Part shown: in pieces, positions 63,256 through 64,000 of the stretch | Numbering within the stretch: position 1 is the first letter of the stretch | Layout: the number at the start of each line of letters is the position of its first letter | Origin: Cyclobacteriaceae bacterium | Lineage (GTDB): Bacteria; Bacteroidota; Bacteroidia; Cytophagales; Cyclobacteriaceae | Assembly: GCA_028285445.1 (NCBI GenBank) | Contig: JANQPQ010000001.1 | Span: 1 to 64,000 of the forward strand | Direction of reading: 5' to 3' | DNA length: 64,000 nucleotides | The notes under the pieces: model-generated | What the model saw: only the letters and a program-made list of their open reading frames with translations | The model's database searches: none | Told to the model about the DNA's origin: nothing | Program-made: the position numbers and the translations under genes

Positions 63256-64000
63256 TTTACTAACTCTGGCGCTTTTAGCCAGTTGTGATAAAAGCAGCAA
63301 TGATCAGAACTCAGCTGACACAGAAACGGCTCCCAGAGAGCCAACAGAAAGCCTATCCAATAAGCTAATCTCCCCCTCCCTGCTTCAGCAGGCACTGGAA
63401 ACTGGCAACATGCAGGTAATTGACATTCGAAGTTCGGGGGAATACCAACTAGGGCATATTAAGGGTGCCCTGGACCTTTCGCTGGGCAACTTTCAAGATA
63501 GATCTTTGCCTTACGGGGGAATGATGTCGCCAACAGCTGAAGTTGAGCGTATCATGGCCAGCAGTGGTGTCAGCAGCGAAAAAAGCATCGCCATCTACGA
63601 CTCCAAAGGTGGTGTTGATGCCGCTCGCCTTTGGTGGATATTGACCAACTATGGCCTAGCTAATGTATACATACTTAATGGGGGGTTAGATTCGTGGACG
63701 AAGGCCGGGCTCCCAATATCTAATCAAAAGACAGCTCCAAATACCTCGACTTTTCAATTTCCGGAGATGCAAAGAGATATTTACGCTTCCAGGGATGATG
63801 TGAAGGCCGCTATTGGTAATTCAGAATATGTAATTATCGATTGCCGATCGGCAGGCGAATACGAAAGTGGCCATATACCCGGGGCAGTGAATTTGGATTG
63901 GGCCAATGCTATCAACTATCGCTCTGACAGAACATTTAAGTCTGCTGAGGAATTGAAGGAAGTTTACACAAAGCTGGGATTGGATGAGAATAAGAAGATC
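63230..64000 (+). CDS. Rhodanese-family sulfurtransferase lipoprotein (3' end outside window)
   Basis: 257 residues are visible and the frame runs open to the last base. It starts at the ATG of 63230, inside the end of the cytochrome gene (26-nt overlap). The signal ends in the lipobox LLASC (Cys19). The first rhodanese domain has VIDIRSSGEYQLGHIKGA and IAIYDSKGG, where an Asp stands at the usual active-site Cys, so this domain is inactive. The second begins VIIDCRSAGEYESGHIPGA, and its active-site loop lies beyond the window. It is a two-domain thiosulfate/3-mercaptopyruvate sulfurtransferase type, probably attached to the membrane and facing the periplasm. Confidence 0.9.
   Translation, partial: MNFNLAITSLLTLALLASCDKSSNDQNSADTETAPREPTESLSNKLISPSLLQQALETGNMQVIDIRSSGEYQLGHIKGALDLSLGNFQDRSLPYGGMMSPTAEVERIMASSGVSSEKSIAIYDSKGGVDAARLWWILTNYGLANVYILNGGLDSWTKAGLPISNQKTAPNTSTFQFPEMQRDIYASRDDVKAAIGNSEYVIIDCRSAGEYESGHIPGAVNLDWANAINYRSDRTFKSAEELKEVYTKLGLDENKKI

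Noticed and set aside
1-64000. CRISPR arrays, tRNA or rRNA genes, prophage and insertion-sequence genes
   Set aside because: I looked through the intergenic regions and found no regularly spaced repeats, cloverleaf-like sequences or transposase/phage motifs.

Overview
The window looks like chromosomal DNA of a free-living Bacteroidota bacterium, most likely of the gliding Cytophagales type. The evidence is the number of type IX secretion (T9SS) and gliding-motility hallmarks (two kinds of C-terminal sorting domain, a PorP/SprF-like protein, several PorT-like barrels), lipoproteins with a short Bacteroidota-style lipobox, and the Bacteroidota -7 promoter motif TAnnTTTG in front of many genes. 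Genus-level assignment is not possible from the sequence alone. Most of the window is housekeeping DNA. I see no prophage, insertion sequence, CRISPR array, rRNA or tRNA.

Layout. 1-2.1 kb: end of cinA and a 2-oxoacid dehydrogenase E2 gene. 2.1-7.3 kb: biotin synthesis (bioF-bioD-bioA with an ArsC/Spx-like gene, all joined by 4-nt overlaps, then a small barrel gene and bioB). 7.3-10.5 kb: sppA, folK, fabD. 10.6-16.7 kb: two large paralogous type-B T9SS substrates with a DCC-type redox gene between them. 17-22 kb: a small membrane protein, a lipoprotein, a PlsB-like acyltransferase overlapping gpsA, and an M48 protease. 22-28.7 kb: a PorP/SprF-like gene divergent from a 1742-residue PKD/Ig-like surface protein. 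28.7-35.4 kb: small secreted protein, thioesterase, sua5-pgk-rof operon, a phosphatidylserine decarboxylase with an unusual active-site residue, a secreted bicupin and threonine aldolase.

35.6-41.2 kb is a tight four-gene operon (DUF1800, DUF1501 with a T9SS type-A tail, beta-barrel, lipoprotein), which looks like a surface-exposed system of unknown function. 41.2-45.5 kb is the most accessory-looking stretch: REP-like palindromic repeats, small hypotheticals and two paralogous lipoproteins around a membrane protein. 45.6-55.5 kb holds three membrane-anchored transcription regulators (two AraC, one LytTR), an OmpA-type envelope protein, a crotonase, and two secreted TPR proteins (YceI-TPR and NHL-TPR) either side of the LytTR gene. 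55.5-60 kb: a methyltransferase, a kinase-aminotransferase fusion probably acting on phosphoethanolamine or hydroxylysine, and a secreted M28 peptidase. 60-64 kb: a methyltransferase behind a very AT-rich leader, then moaE/moaD divergent from a Tat-exported sulfite-oxidase-like molybdoenzyme, a cytochrome c and a lipoprotein rhodanese cut by the window end; together these suggest periplasmic sulfur-compound oxidation.

The strongest candidates for undescribed biology are the 35.6-41.2 kb surface operon, the 50.1-54.3 kb YceI-TPR / LytTR / NHL-TPR / hydrolase group, and the kinase-lyase fusion at 56.3 kb.
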